DNA of 64,000 nt, taken from contig CM049311.1 of the NCBI GenBank assembly GCA_026874595.1, positions 16,639,676-16,703,675 of the forward strand, read 5' to 3'. The stretch is from Sipunculus nudus. Lineage: Eukaryota; Annelida; Sipuncula; Golfingiida; Sipunculidae. Positions 35,099 through 46,899 of this stretch are shown piece after piece. The translations under genes were made by a program, and so were the position numbers. How positions within the stretch are numbered: the stretch's first letter is position 1; each line of letters opens with the position of its first letter. Below the pieces are notes generated by a model. That model was not told where the DNA came from. It worked only from the letters and a program-made list of their open reading frames with translations, and did not search any database.

Positions 35099-35939
35099 GT
35101 ACGCACGATACATGACGCATTTAGTTATGGTCTCAAGCAAAAGACTAACGTAGTTGCTTTGATACCCGGACCTCAATGAATGACAACAAAAATAACTCTA
35201 GAAACAACAATGGAAATATATAAAGTGTATGCTTATTTATTATTTCGTATGTATTATTATTTCGATACGTTGATGTCTACATGAGTGCGCGACTTAATGT
35301 AAACCATGTAAATGGGCCCGAAACATACTTGGGCTGCTACAGAAGAAAGAAGAGTCAAATATTGCTGAATCATTCATTAAACCATGCCTGACTGTTTTTA
35401 GGCCCGGTACATTCATTTAAGGGTTATATACATTTCAAATACAATATATTATGAACTTACCTGATCATACACTGGTATTGGAAAAGAAGACTACCGAGGA
35501 AGCTCAGAATAAATAATGATTTATGATTTATGAATAATGATTGAGAGCAATGGAGAAAGCAAATATGTATACAGTAAATGGTTTACAGAGGAACTTGCAA
35601 AAGATTAAGCCGCGGTTCAACATTATTTGTATTTTAAGTCGCAAAGCTTTTTTGAAGAGAAGAATAAGTTTCGAAAAAAACAAAGTAATATTAACCGTTT
35701 GCTTTTTGTTTCGCTAATGGGGCTTATAAAAAATAAAAGACAAGACATTATAATAAACATATAAAAACATTTTGTAATATCAATTGAAAATCAAATTTGG
35801 AATTTTACAGATCAAAGGTTTAGAAAATTTAGTGGGAAAATAGGAATAAAAGCACGTTGAGTAGAATGCCTCAATTATTATAATACACTTATAAGAATTT
35901 TTGTAGTGATGTCATGATTTAAAGAAATGTATAAGCGAT

Positions 35940-36340
35940 ATAGACAATGCCTCAGAGTATACATATGAAACCCCTGATACTGTATTTCCTGTGCAGAAGT
36001 TAAACAAGCTGTCAAATGCTTACAAAAAATTAAATGCATGTGGTTATGCTGTTATCGTGAACAAATTCTTGACACCCTGTGTCGAATATACACTGAAACC
36101 GATAACGAAATTATTTAATATTGCTTTAGGATGTAGTGTCCATAGGCTGGAAACTTGGAAAGTTAAGCTGTATTGATAAGAACAAACAAGAATACCAAGA
36201 AACAAGAAAAGATTATGTACTTTACTTTGCTTTTAATACCGTGAATAGAGCAAGGCTCTTGTTGATATTCTTTTTAAAGAAATCAAAAATAAACTGTTGA
36301 AAGGGATTTTCGATATAGAATATATTTAAACACTTTATTG
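35940..36340 (+). mobile_element. LINE RT fragment in unit A (N-terminal RT segment)
   Basis: Plus strand: AYKKLNACGYAVIVNKFL then TLKPITKLFNIALGC at 35,991-36,176, the LINE RT segment that precedes the NYRGI box. It is followed by AFNTVNRARLLLIFFLKK at about 36,230-36,285, corresponding to the KAFDTV box region. The part between (QAGF) is deleted here. Its unit B copy is at 42,240-42,740. Confidence 0.75.
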
Positions 36341-36589
36341 TGTTTTAGTGTAAATGGCAACCATTATTCTTTTTTCCCAGGTTTTAAGACACATGGGTAT
36401 TGTCTTTCTGCATTTTACTTGTATGGGACTGACTTAAAAAGATTACTTTATAAAATAATGATAGGACAACATTGATGGAATTTAAAGCTTAAGATACATG
36501 TCCTTTACATACGTATATTGCAACCGTAACATACATTTAAATGTAAGTTTAAGCAGATCATACTTTTTTGCTGATTGTCAGCAGGAACT

Positions 36590-37130
36590 GTAAAATTCAT
36601 TAAGCCTGCCGCTAACTGGATTGCTACAATTTAATTGCGACCAGTCGCATACATAAGGCATTCATCTGCGAATGCCGTCGACTCGGGTTAAGCGATGAGT
36701 CGTAGACCAGAGGGCAGGGAGTTTCCTTTTTGTTTTTCCTTTTTCCCTTTTGTTATTTCTTTTTAATGTGGAGATGACAAAATATGAAACGAAAAGTACT
36801 TATAAAACATCAGCCAAAACTCATAAGAATAGTTTGCCCAATACCACACATATCTTTACACATGCAAAAATTTCTTCTTTTGTATGTTGTATTCGGGCGA
36901 AGTCTGGGTGACAGGCAACGTGTTTGATTCCACATCGCAAGCAGTTCTATCATCAATTATAATGTCTTTCAAATTTAAAGTTAAAAGAACGCGTAAGATA
37001 TCCAATCCTTTTGATTCTCTGTAGTCTCAAATTTAAGAGCCAAATAGCTTACTGCGAAGGAGTTACTTTCCACAGTTCCTCTCCCGCTGGTGTTAATGGT
37101 TCACATGAAGCAACAACAAACAGTACAGGT
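36590..37130. repeat. three-copy block, copy 1
   Basis: TTGCGACCAGTCGCAT, GCATTCATCTGCGAATGC, TCAGCCAAAACTCAT and GGGCGAAGTCTGG recur at 42,998-43,590 (unit B) and, more diverged, at 46,900-47,200. The first two words are short palindromes. The third copy lies just past the end of unit B, so this block has its own duplication history. Identity unknown. Confidence 0.65.
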
Positions 37131-37134
37131 TTAC

Positions 37135-38615
37135 TTTATATCATTCCATAAACGTGGGAAAATATCTGATCTGCAGCAGAGCCGAACTCTCTAAAATGAG
37201 ACAGATTTGTTACTATATATAAATTGAAAGAATGGAAGAGATTAAGTGTAAACATCAGCAGCATATCCAGTCACGAGGGCGCAAGACAATTTGATTGAAC
37301 CCATGGGAACAGAGTAAAGTCTCCTATATAAACAAAGCTCTGTTGATAAAAATTTCATATGACAATCAATACCGAAGGTACAAAAGCACTCAAAGTAACT
37401 TTTTGTATTCTGACATAAAAAAATGGTAGCGTCCATTTCATACAGACCAAATAAACACTTCATTCTCTGTTGTCATATTACGTAACAGTTTTGATTTTTC
37501 CTGACCTTGTCTCATTGGTCATATGTTGATAGCTTGCAAGATGTGTGAAATGACACTTCAGGATGCACATATATTAGTTTTTTTTAATTATAATGATGTC
37601 CGCTTATTAGTATTAAAAGTGGAGAGTTTTTTTTTCAGAGCAAGCTACACTAAATCATTCATTTATTCATATAAAATGACATATGCAAAAGTGTAAAAAA
37701 ATAACGTGTGATAAATACTTGTGATCCTTTGTCACCATTGCGGGGGTCATATAAGAAGCATTTTGCGGTTTTAACGAAATCGTTACAACGCTTAACTACA
37801 AATACACTTAGTAATTTGTAGCTCTACAGTGCTTGATAAATCCATCTCTGAGATAAGTTTTAAGTCATAACCCGACTATCAACATGACACCTTAACTGTA
37901 CATAAACTACAGCTTACACTCTATAGAAGGCGCTGTCGTTTATACAAGGTCTACATCAAAAGCAACCATTGGACCGTACTTAAAATTATACATTACATAT
38001 TCAGGTAATATGGCAAAGTTTTGATGGATATGAGACATATCTTCCAGTGATCCATAAATTCCATGAGTTAACACAAACCTGGTGCAATATAAAATAGTTG
38101 ACCGACTGCTAGAAACTTGTGAATTTTTTTTTTCAAACACTCGTTAAAGTTCAGTTGAGGACCAATATTTAGGGTTTCAAAAGAAACCATATGCAGTTAA
38201 GGTTATTGTTATAACTAGAAGTGTTCCTCATTAATACCAATCTTAAGAATCTATAAGGTACTAAGAAAGAAACTATTTATATCTCATCTGAAGGTAAGTC
38301 TTCTCAGTTATAGCGATCAGCCTTTGTCTGTCCATCTGGCATGGATCGTAACAGAAGAACCTATAATCATCTTTGTATGATCAAAGGAAAAATAGGGTTC
38401 AGGCAAATATAAACTTTGTCTCTCTCTAGAATAAAAAGGAACGCTTTTGTTAGAACTGTAGTGTCAATTACAAGGTTACTTTAAAAAAACACATAACTGA
38501 TAAAAATAATTTTCATTATGAGAATACATCAAATATTTTTTTAAGTTTGAAGCAGGTTGCCTAAGGACAAGAAAACATATCTAGATATTCGTATATCAAG
38601 ATATTTTATCATTTT
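37135..38615. other. duplicated intron sequence, no exon seen
   Basis: Matches 43,580-44,733 and 46,181-46,560 in unit B. No splice-bounded Thr-rich segment or known domain was found in either copy, which supports intronic status. Confidence 0.6.
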
Positions 38616-38620
38616 ATAAA

Positions 38621-39227
38621 ATATTTCTTGGTCTCAATATGAACCATCACCAAAGCAAACACATCTTGCTATATTTTTTTTATAGCTATGAACGTTTCAA
38701 GCCTTAAGTAGATTTTTTTATAGAAAAAGGAACACTTTTAATTATTTTAGGCTGATAAGGGTTCCTTTATATTGACCATTCAACAATGAATTCGAGTATA
38801 GGAATGAAATACCGCAGGAGAGTTGCAAGTGTAAGAATCAAAACATATTCTGTTTAAATGACTACCAGACGAATGTGTGAAGTGGCGAATTGTGTGTGTG
38901 AGGACCTCTTCGAACCCTGTAAATACGGTTATTACAAACAGGGCCTGTGTGGCGAAGGGTAGAACAGGCAGTGTTGTTTTCCTGTTTACAAAACAAAAAT
39001 TAACGAAATATTGTGGTAAGCCGCGGGAAAAGCAATAGTTGTACCAGAAATGACCAGGAATATACCTTAAAACGCAAAGCCTTTCATTGCGACAAAGAAT
39101 ATGTTTCGAATAAAGCAAAGTAATGGTTTTCCCTTGTCTTGTGGTCAACCAGTTAGGCGTATTAAAAGGGACTAACAAAACATAATAATCAACACAAGAA
39201 TATTTTTTATCTAATACGAATATAAAA
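38621..39227. repeat. segment present in unit A only (about 610 bp)
   Basis: Unit A reads TTTATAAAA, then this segment, then ATATAAAAAAACTG. Unit B reads TATTATAAAAAAAACTG without it. The flanking TATAAAA on both sides could be a target-site duplication from an insertion, or the microhomology used for deletion in unit B. The 132-codon minus-strand open frame inside has no recognisable motif. Confidence 0.55.
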
Positions 39228-39581
39228 AAAACTGTATGAAATTACAGTGATCAAAGAATAAAAAAAATACTAAAGCAAACGAGGAATAGAAGCAAGTTTT
39301 GTGGAGTTACTCAAAATCATCCGATAATTGGTGTCTACTAACGCTGTTTAGTTTAACATTGCAAATTACAGGTAGTGTGGATTCTGAATGCGCACTGATA
39401 GAATTGACACTCAGGTAACACACCAAAACAAGGCAGTGGCTAAACCAGAATGAATATATGAACAGAAAATACAGAGCTAAGTTATCCTCGAGAGCAGGCT
39501 TTAAGCCTCATAACTAAATGTACAAAGTCAATCTATCCTACGAGGTATAAACAGTCAGTAGACGCACAAGTATTATTCTGA

Positions 39582-39926
39582 AATGCTAGAACAGCATCAA
39601 CAAAAGACTTGCCTCTAACTGGTTCCCCAGTCCCTAAAACCGGTAATCCGACTCAACCAGCGATGCTATTTACAGCGATTTCGAACAACAAGTAACACCG
39701 CGATACATATGACCCCGCAAGCGGTTATACGACTTGGACAGCACGGCCGACTTCGGCGAGCTTGAAGAGCACGACAAACAATGATACAAATGACCATGCA
39801 ATTGGTAAATCGACTGGGATGGTATTGCCGGCTACAACGAGTAAGGACAGCTGGGGAGGAACGATGGATCGGCCCTTGCTGGTATGGACTGGTCGGCAGT
39901 ACTTCTGGACACCGAAGCCTAAATAA
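39582..39926 (+). pseudogene. Ser/Thr-rich 81-bp-repeat ORF with internal stop
   Basis: One frame runs 115 codons with a single stop at 39,693-39,695 and a final TAA at 39,924. The encoded sequence is Ser/Thr/Pro-rich: STKDLPLTGSPVPKTGNPTQ, then after the stop DTYDPASGYTTWTARPTSAS and the tandem partner DTNDHAIGKSTGMVLPATTS. The two partners align as a 27-residue (81-bp) repeat. Base composition is clearly more GC-rich than its neighbours. It lies between duplication units A and B and is not part of either. It may be a relic exon of a Thr-rich protein or part of an unrecognised element; no splice sites were confirmed. Confidence 0.4.
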
Positions 39927-39929
39927 CTT

Positions 39930-40370
39930 CTGTGCGTATGGGACCCTTTTTAACACCCCTTCCACTCTGAAGGCTCATCAATATACATAAGATTCAAACA
40001 ATGCCCGGGACCCGCGTTGCTCCTGGCACTCATCTTTATTCTTTACTAAGCTGAATACTAAATAGCTTGGGAGCTCTTCAACCGCAACGATGCCTCCTGC
40101 TAGAGCGTGCTACATTCTAATGGCATGACTCGACCCGAAGCACCAGACAACCCTTTTTGAATCTCTATTCTCTCACGATACAATAAACCTTTCCGACGAA
40201 CTGACTCTCCTTTCGACGAAAACAAATATACAGCCAGAACCAGAGATTACATAATTTAACAAAATAGAGCAAACATGCAAATATGAAACGATTGACTTCG
40301 TGAGGCTCAATTATCTTAAATTCCTGAAAAAGAATGTTTGTGTTATTTGGCCCTAATTTAAAGAATCTAT
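39930..40370. other. unit A/B spacer, continuation of GC-richer stretch
   Basis: Up to about 40,240 the base composition stays unlike the AT-rich surroundings. No motif recognised. It may belong with the 39,582-39,926 ORF to one inserted element. Confidence 0.4.
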
Positions 40371-40554
40371 AAGGGAACTAGAAAATGAGTTTGAGGAGAT
40401 GAAATCATTGAATCTTATTTTTTTTATTGCAACGTTTACATTAAATTAAAGTATGTAGATATGATTTGATTTTGAGCAAATTCTTATTAACCTCTGCACA
40501 GTATACACTGTCAACAACAACAAACATATTCAATTTTATTTTAGGATGTAGTTT

Positions 40555-40840
40555 TCACAGACAGGAAGATAGAAATTATAAGCTCTGTTAACAGGAATCA
40601 AAGAGATATAAAATAACCAATTGATTGCAGAGGGATAACAACAATGTGTTGCTTTGGAAAATTGATTTCTACTGTTAACCAAATAAGTAAAATCCTAGGA
40701 GATAATTCTGTAATGTGTGAGGAGCAAGCAGGCTTTGGAGGGGGTGTGCAACTACTGATCATACAATGGTCTTAAGAGAATTTGTAGGGTTATATCTTTC
40801 CGGAACGAAACAAAAAATGCTCCTGTAGACATTATACGAT
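40555..40840 (+). mobile_element. LINE RT fragment in unit B (QAGF segment)
   Basis: Copy of the 33,780-34,080 fragment. AATGTGTGAGGAGCAAGCAGGCTT reads EEQAGF in one frame and continues in another towards TDHTMVLREFVGLYL. It keeps EEQ where unit A has EKQ, closer to the usual LINE form. Frameshifted and dead. Confidence 0.7.
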
Positions 40841-40950
40841 TACAATACATACCCTGCCCTTTTTAAATCAGGTAAATGTTAAAAGGGCGATTACACAATA
40901 GAATTTATGAATACTAACTTTCTTGCATTTATCTTTCTTTTATTCTTCAG

Positions 40951-41010
40951 TGGCCCCGACAACAACAGCAACCACCACCGTTGAACCAACCACAATTCCA
41001 GCAACAACTG
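40951..41010 (+). CDS. mucin-like Thr/Pro-rich exon (60 nt)
   Basis: The exon lies between TATTCTTCAG and GTAAGCATG. In phase 1 it reads APTTTATTTVEPTTIPATT. It has the same two-unit layout, length and phase as the 34,188 exon. The next exon starts only 203 nt downstream, much closer than any other pair, and the two share upstream flanks, pointing to a local 263-bp tandem duplication of exon plus short intron. Confidence 0.75.
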
Positions 41011-41213
41011 GTAAGCATGTTTCATTTGACATCAGTGCATGTTTACAGAAAAAAAAACAATGTAATTAAAAGGTCACTCCTGTTTCATGTGGTTATTTTA
41101 TTTTTATCCGATACAAAATAAGAAATAATCGATGAAAAATGGAGGGCGCTATCATTATTATTAGATTTTATGAATACTAACTTTCTTGCATTTATCTTTT
41201 TTATATTCTTCAG

Positions 41214-41273
41214 TGGCCCCGACAACAACGCCAGCTACAACCGTATCCCCGACCACAACTCAAGCAACAACTG
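41214..41273 (+). CDS. mucin-like Thr/Pro-rich exon (60 nt)
   Basis: The exon lies between TATTCTTCAG and GTAAGAATG. In phase 1 it reads APTTTPATTVSPTTTQATT. Its downstream intron is collinear with that of the 34,188 exon for about 260 bp, so it is the direct unit B counterpart of that exon, while 40,951 is the extra copy. No stop in phase 1. Confidence 0.76.
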
Positions 41274-42239
41274 GTAAGAATGATTCATTTTACAACAGGG
41301 CATGTTTAAAGCAAAAAAAAAACGGACCTCATAGTAAACAAGGTATTAATAGGGTCATTCCTGTTTCATGAGGTTATTTTATTTTTCCACGATAAAAAAT
41401 AAAATCTATCGATATAAAATGAAGGGCACTGATATATTTTATATTTACGAAACTTTTTTCATGTGGATAGTCAATTACAATATTGCGACAACTTTTTTTT
41501 TCAAAAACGTCAAGAACAAAGATTGCTGTCACTCTTGGGGTTTTAAGCGAAAAACTAATGTAGCTCCTTTGGATACCCGGGATTGAATGAATGACACCCA
41601 AAAACAGCTCTAGGAACAACAATTCAAATATTTAAAGTGTGTCCTCATTTTTTTTAAATCGTTGAGGTCTACATGGGTGTTGGACTAAACGTAAAACATG
41701 CAAATGGTCCTAAAAAAATACTTGGGCTGCTACAGAAAAGAGCAGAGCCAAGTGTTACGGAATCATTCATAAAACCACGTCTGGCTGCTTTAAGACCGGT
41801 ATATTTATATAAGGGTTCGATAAATATCAAATATAATATATTAGTAACTTACCTGATCATATACTGGTACTGGAAAGAAAACTACCGGTGAAGCTATAAA
41901 ATCAATTAATGATTTATTATTGAGAGCAAAGAAGAGAACAAATATGTATAAAGCAAATGGTTTACAGACGAACTTACCAAAGATAAAGCGAAATAAGCCG
42001 CAGTTCAACAATATTTGTATTTTAAGTCTTAAAGCTTTTCGGAGAAGAATAAGTTTCGAATAAAGCAAAGTAATATTAATAAAAGACAAACCATAATAAT
42101 AAACAAATGAAAATGTTTTGAAATATCAATTTTAAGGGTCAAGGGTTAAGATAAATTAGAGGGAAAATAGGAATAAAAGCACGTTGAGTAGATTGTTTGA
42201 ATCATTTTAATACACTAATAAGAATTTCTGAAGTGATAT

Positions 42240-42740
42240 CGTGATTTTAAGAAATGATAAGCGATATAGACAATGCCTCAGAGTATATAGATGAAACCCC
42301 TGATACTGTATTTTCTGAGCAGAAGATAAGGAAGCTGTCAAATGTTTCCAAAACATAAAAGCACATGGTTATGCTGTAATCTGAACGAATTCTTGACACC
42401 CGGTATCCAGTATACACTGAAACCGATAACGAAATTATTTAATATTGTTTAGGGTGTAGTGTCCATAGGCTGAACGAATGGAATATTAAGCTGTATTTAT
42501 AAGAACAAACAAGATTATCAAGAAATAAGAAAGCCATTAAGATGCAAAGTTGCTTTAGAAAATTATGCACTTTACATTAAACAGAGGATTGAGTCTGTTG
42601 AAGAGAAGACTATATTGGGAAATTATAAAACTGCTTTGTATACCGTGAATAGAGCAAGGCTCTTGTTGATATTGTCTTTGAAGAATTAACAAGGAACATG
42701 TCGAAAGGGATTTTCGATATAAAATATATTGGAACACTTT
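42240..42740 (+). mobile_element. LINE RT fragment in unit B (N-terminal RT segment)
   Basis: Copy of 35,940-36,340. It includes the sequence matching the CGYAVIVNKF and ITKLFNI segments, now with stops, and KTALYTVNRARLLLILSLKN at about 42,628-42,687, the KAFDTVNR-type RT box. The tract between these two, absent in unit A, is longer here. Confidence 0.7.
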
Positions 42741-42997
42741 ATTGGGATTTGTGTAAAGTGCAACCATTCTTCCTTTTTCCCAGGTTGTAAGACACATCGG
42801 TATTATTGTTCTACTTTTTTCCTGGTATGTGACTGACTTGAAAGAAAACAGTTGATAAAATAATGATGGGACAACATTGATGGATCTTATAGCTTAAGGT
42901 ACTGATCCTTTACACACTTATATTGCAACCGTAAGATACATTTAGGTGCAAATTTAAGCAGATGACATTTTTTTTGCTGATAGTCAGCAGGAAATGT

Positions 42998-43590
42998 AAA
43001 ATTGATTAAGCTGCCGCCCACTGGATTGCTACGATTAAATTGCGACCAGTCGCATATATTCGGCATTCATCTGCGAATGCATTCGACTGGGTTCAAGCGC
43101 TCAGTCCCACAACAGAAAGCACGGAGTTTCCTTTTTGTTTTTCCTTTTTCCTTTTTTGTTATTTCTTTTTAATATGGAGCTGACAATATATGAAATTAAA
43201 AGTATAATTTGTAAAAACCATCACAACATCAGCCAAAACTCATCAAAGTAGGTAGCCCACTACCACACGTATCTTTTCACATGCACGTACATTCTTCCTG
43301 TGCATGTTGTTTTTGGGCGAAGTCTGGCTGGCGGACATCGTGTTTGATCTCACATCGCTTTTATATCCATCAACAATTATAATACCTTACAAATTTAAAG
43401 ATAAAAAGAACGCGTAAAGTACCTAATCCTTTCTGTAGTCTCAAATTTCAGATCCAAATAGCGTGCTGTGAAGGAGATTCTTCGAGTTCATTTGTGTACA
43501 AACTAACATACACATAATTTCCACAGTTCCATTCTTGCTGGTATTAATGGTTCACATTAAGCAACAAGAAACAGTACAGGTTTACTTTAT
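42998..43590. repeat. three-copy block, copy 2 (unit B)
   Basis: Counterpart of 36,590-37,130, with the same palindromic words TGCGACCAGTCGCA and GCATTCATCTGCGAATGC. It has 34 extra bases near 43,473 relative to copy 1. Confidence 0.65.
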
Positions 43591-44733
43591 ATCATTCCAT
43601 AAACGTGGCATAATGTCTGATCTGCGGCTGAGCCGAACCCTCTAAAATTAGGCAGAAATGTTACCATATATTGAAAGAATGGAAGAGATTAAATGTAATC
43701 ATCAGCAGCATATCCATTCACGAGGGCGCCAGACAATTTTATTGAACTCTTTGGAGCAGAGTAAAGTCAGCTGCTTAAAAATAACTCTAAAAATAACTAA
43801 TAAAAAATGTCTCTTCTTTATAAAATTGCAGAGCTCACCTACACATTCCACAGCTGCATTTAAAAACACAGCTCTGTTGATAAAAAAAGTCATATGACAA
43901 TCAATATTCAAGGAACAAAAACACTTAAGGTAACTTTTTGTGTTCTGTTTACATCTAAAATTGTTAGCGTTCATTTTATAAAGACCTAATTAACACTTCA
44001 TTCTCCTTTGCCAGATCAGTTTACAGCTTTGATTTTTCCTGGCCTGGTCTCATTGATCAAATGCTGATAGCTTGCAAGGTGTGTGAAATGACACTCCAGG
44101 ATGCCCATATATAAGGATTTTTTTTATTATACTGGTGTGCGCTTATTAGTATTAAAACTGGAGATAATGTTTTCAGAGCAAGCTACACTAAAGCATTCAT
44201 TATTCAAATAAAATGACATATGTAACTGTGTAAACAAATTAACGTGTTATAAATACACGTGATCTTTTGCCAACGTTAAATGGGTCATATACGAAGCAAA
44301 TTGCGGGTTTTACGAAATCGTTCTACAGTCATTGATAAAAACAGCTCTGTGGTAGGTTTTAAGCCATAACCCGACAATTGACATAAAACACTAGCTGTAT
44401 ATAAACTACAGCTAACACTCCATAGAAGGCCTTGTCGTGAATACAATGTCTTTATCAAGAGGAACCTTTGGACCGTATTTAAAATTATAAATTAAACATT
44501 AAGGTAATATGGTAACGTTTTGATAGATTTGAGACATATCTTCCAGTGATCTATAAATTCCATGAATAACTCACACCTGGTGCAGTATAAAACAGTTGAC
44601 CGACTTCAGGGAACTTAAAAAGGGTTTTTTTTTTTTCAAACAACCTTTAACGTTCAGTTAGGACGAATATCTAGGGTTACAAAATGAACCACATGCTGTT
44701 AAGGTTAATGCTATAACCTGAAGTGTTCCTTAT

Positions 44734-46175
44734 TGTCACGGATAAGATCCAGCCTTATCTAGATCATATCCGGACTTCAGGTTTTTTTTTTTTATTGGAC
44801 TAAGTATAAGACCAATTTGGTCAGATAATTAAGTTATAGGATTATAAAAAAGGGGATTTAATAGACTAAACAAGCATTACTCACCCTCTCATATCAGCAT
44901 GGGTATTTCAGCAAAGAAACAAGCCATGTGATACTTAATACAAGTTTATTAATACTGTACACAAACGTAAAATGTAATATGTAGGATCTCCGGCATGGCC
45001 AATATCCCGCAGTATCCAGAACCAATGTGGTGATATTAGACCCCTGGACTGGTAAAAAGGTGAAGCAAGACCTGAGAAAAAAAAGAAACAAGTTAATATT
45101 CCAGTATCAGGCATGTTCAACCCATAGAAAATTGCCAGCTCCTAGAACATTGCCAGCCTTTTCTCCCAGAGAAAGATATTACAAAAAAACTTTACAGATC
45201 TTATCCATTCTTTCATTACTGCTCTAATACAAACAACCCTAAGGATTTTTTTTTTCTGGTCTTAACATTACACTGTGAGAAACACTATAGGCAAAAAACC
45301 CTCCTATTATGATACATACGACATATGAGGGAAAGTCTCATGCCCCTTTGAAGTTAACTTAAACAAGTATTTTAGATAATAAAAAATAATATATTTTGGA
45401 CATGAGGATGCATTGTATGAGATTTCGATGAATTGATTAGACACTCATTAGGTTTACCACTGGCCCTGTGTTGAATGGTGTACCCTACCATGCCCTCTAA
45501 TGGACATCTACAGGATCCAGGGTTGTAGGTAAACCGCTCATAGCCACACCCTTCTTGACATGTTCATCCTCAGGAAAACAATGCAGCCACATTCAGGCAT
45601 TTGTGCATGCCGGCAAATAGATCGCAAATGAGAACTTCAGAATATATTACTCTATAGTCCCACCTTTATAAAGTATTTATGCAATGTCCATGCACACTGT
45701 ACATGGTGCTTGAGAATAAAACTCAAGGCAGATCAATGGTTATGTTCATCCTGCCACGCAGGTATCAAGCGCGTCCCTCCACGGAGAGAGCCTCTTGCCA
45801 ACTCACTATCCAAGTAGTGGAAGGGTGCCTTGGCATGACCACCCAAAGCAGCAAATCCTGAATCTCAAGTTATAAATACAGTCTCTAAAATCTACAGCCT
45901 AACATAGCTCCATCCTGAATGGCCTAACAGGACCAATAAAGGTGATAAAGATGACTGGGCAAGGTTTCAACATGCTGAATAGACCCGGTCAGACCAAAAT
46001 GACTGAATATTGGAAACCCAATACTAAGCTGTATGAACACTGGCGAGTACAACTGAACCATACATAGTGGTACCAGAGTAATATATTTAATGCATTTGCA
46101 ATTATTTACAATAAAGCAGTAAACCTATGGCACAAACCGCTATAGATTTATCTAATCATTCAAAATTTTGTGACA
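44734..46175. mobile_element. 1,442-bp LTR-like insertion in unit B
   Basis: The insertion begins TGTCACGGATAAGATCC and ends TTTTGTGACA, so it has TG...CA ends in a 6-bp inverted repeat (TGTCAC/GTGACA). It is flanked on both sides by CTTAT (44,729-44,733 and 46,176-46,180). Unit A has an uninterrupted CTCATTAATACC at this place, which proves it is an insertion. TG...CA with a 5-bp duplication is typical of a solo LTR left by recombination. No protein domain was recognised inside. A long non-autonomous element with the same ends is the alternative. Confidence 0.7.
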
Positions 46176-46899
46176 CTTATTATACACCAGTCTTAAGAAT
46201 TTGTAAGGTACTCATTAAAAAACTATTTATAGCTCATCTGGAGGTAGGTAATCTCAGTTATAGCAATTAGCCTTTGACTGTACATCCGGCAAGGATCGTA
46301 ACAGGAGAACCTATAATCCACTTTATATGATCCAAGCAAAAATAGGGTTCAGGGAAATATAAAAATTGTCTCTCTGCAAAATAAAAAAGGAACACTCTTA
46401 TTGTAATAACAGTAGTGTTAATTACAAGGTTACTTTTTTTAAAGTCACATCACTGATAACAATATTGTTCATTATGAGAATACATCAAAGAATTGTTTCA
46501 AGATAAAAGCAGATTTTCTTAGGACAAGAAAACATATCTAGATATTCGTAGGTCAAGATATAATATCATATTATAAAAAAAACTGTATGAGTTTACAGTG
46601 ATTAAAGATAAAAAAAAACACTTAATCAAACGAGGAATAGAAGCAAGTTCTGTAGAGTTACTCAAAATCATCCGATAACCGGTTTCTCTAAACGCTGTTG
46701 GTGCCAAGTTCAGGAAATGGTTTTCTATAGTTTAACATTGTAAATTACAGGAAGTGTGGGTTTTGAACACTAATCGAATTGACACTCAGGTAACTCATCA
46801 AAACAAGACAGTGGCTAAGCCACAATGAATATATTAACACTAAAGCAGGTGGCAATGATGTTATCTTGAAAGAACTCTTGTTGCAGACAAGCGGCGTTA

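Larger units (their letters stand above)
33597..39476 (+). repeat. segmental duplication unit A
   Basis: Collinear over about 5.9 kb with 40,372-46,850. Anchors include GGGGACTAGAAAATGAGTT (40,376: GGGAACTAGAAAATGAGTT), GAGCAAGCAGG (AAGCAAGCAGG in this unit), the Thr-rich exon at 34,188, GTGTCCATAGGCTG, TTGCGACCAGTCGCAT, TGACACTCAGGTAAC and AGTGGCTAA. The copies differ by indels: unit A alone keeps 34,510-35,130 (with the 39-nt exon) and 38,621-39,227, while unit B alone carries the 44,734-46,175 insertion. Confidence 0.88.
40372..46850 (+). repeat. segmental duplication unit B
   Basis: Partner of 33,597-39,476. It contains two Thr-rich exons (40,951 and 41,214) where unit A has one plus the 39-nt exon. 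It lacks the segment matching 34,510-35,130: TCACTCTTGG joins directly to GTTTTAAGCGAAAAACTAATG. It carries the 1,442-bp insertion at 44,734. Confidence 0.88.

Noticed and set aside
37035-37127. Possible exon with Ser/Thr residues ending at GTTTACT
   Set aside because: Needs phase 2 entry, and the unit B counterpart has in-frame stops and a 34-base indel.
38780-39178. 132-codon open frame, minus strand
   Set aside because: Lies wholly in a segment absent from the paralogous unit, with no recognisable domain.
39372-39414. Possible exon between TTACAG and GTAACAC (SVDSECALIELTL)
   Set aside because: 43 nt, changes phase, and the unit B copy (from about 46,752) has a stop in the same frame and a different length.
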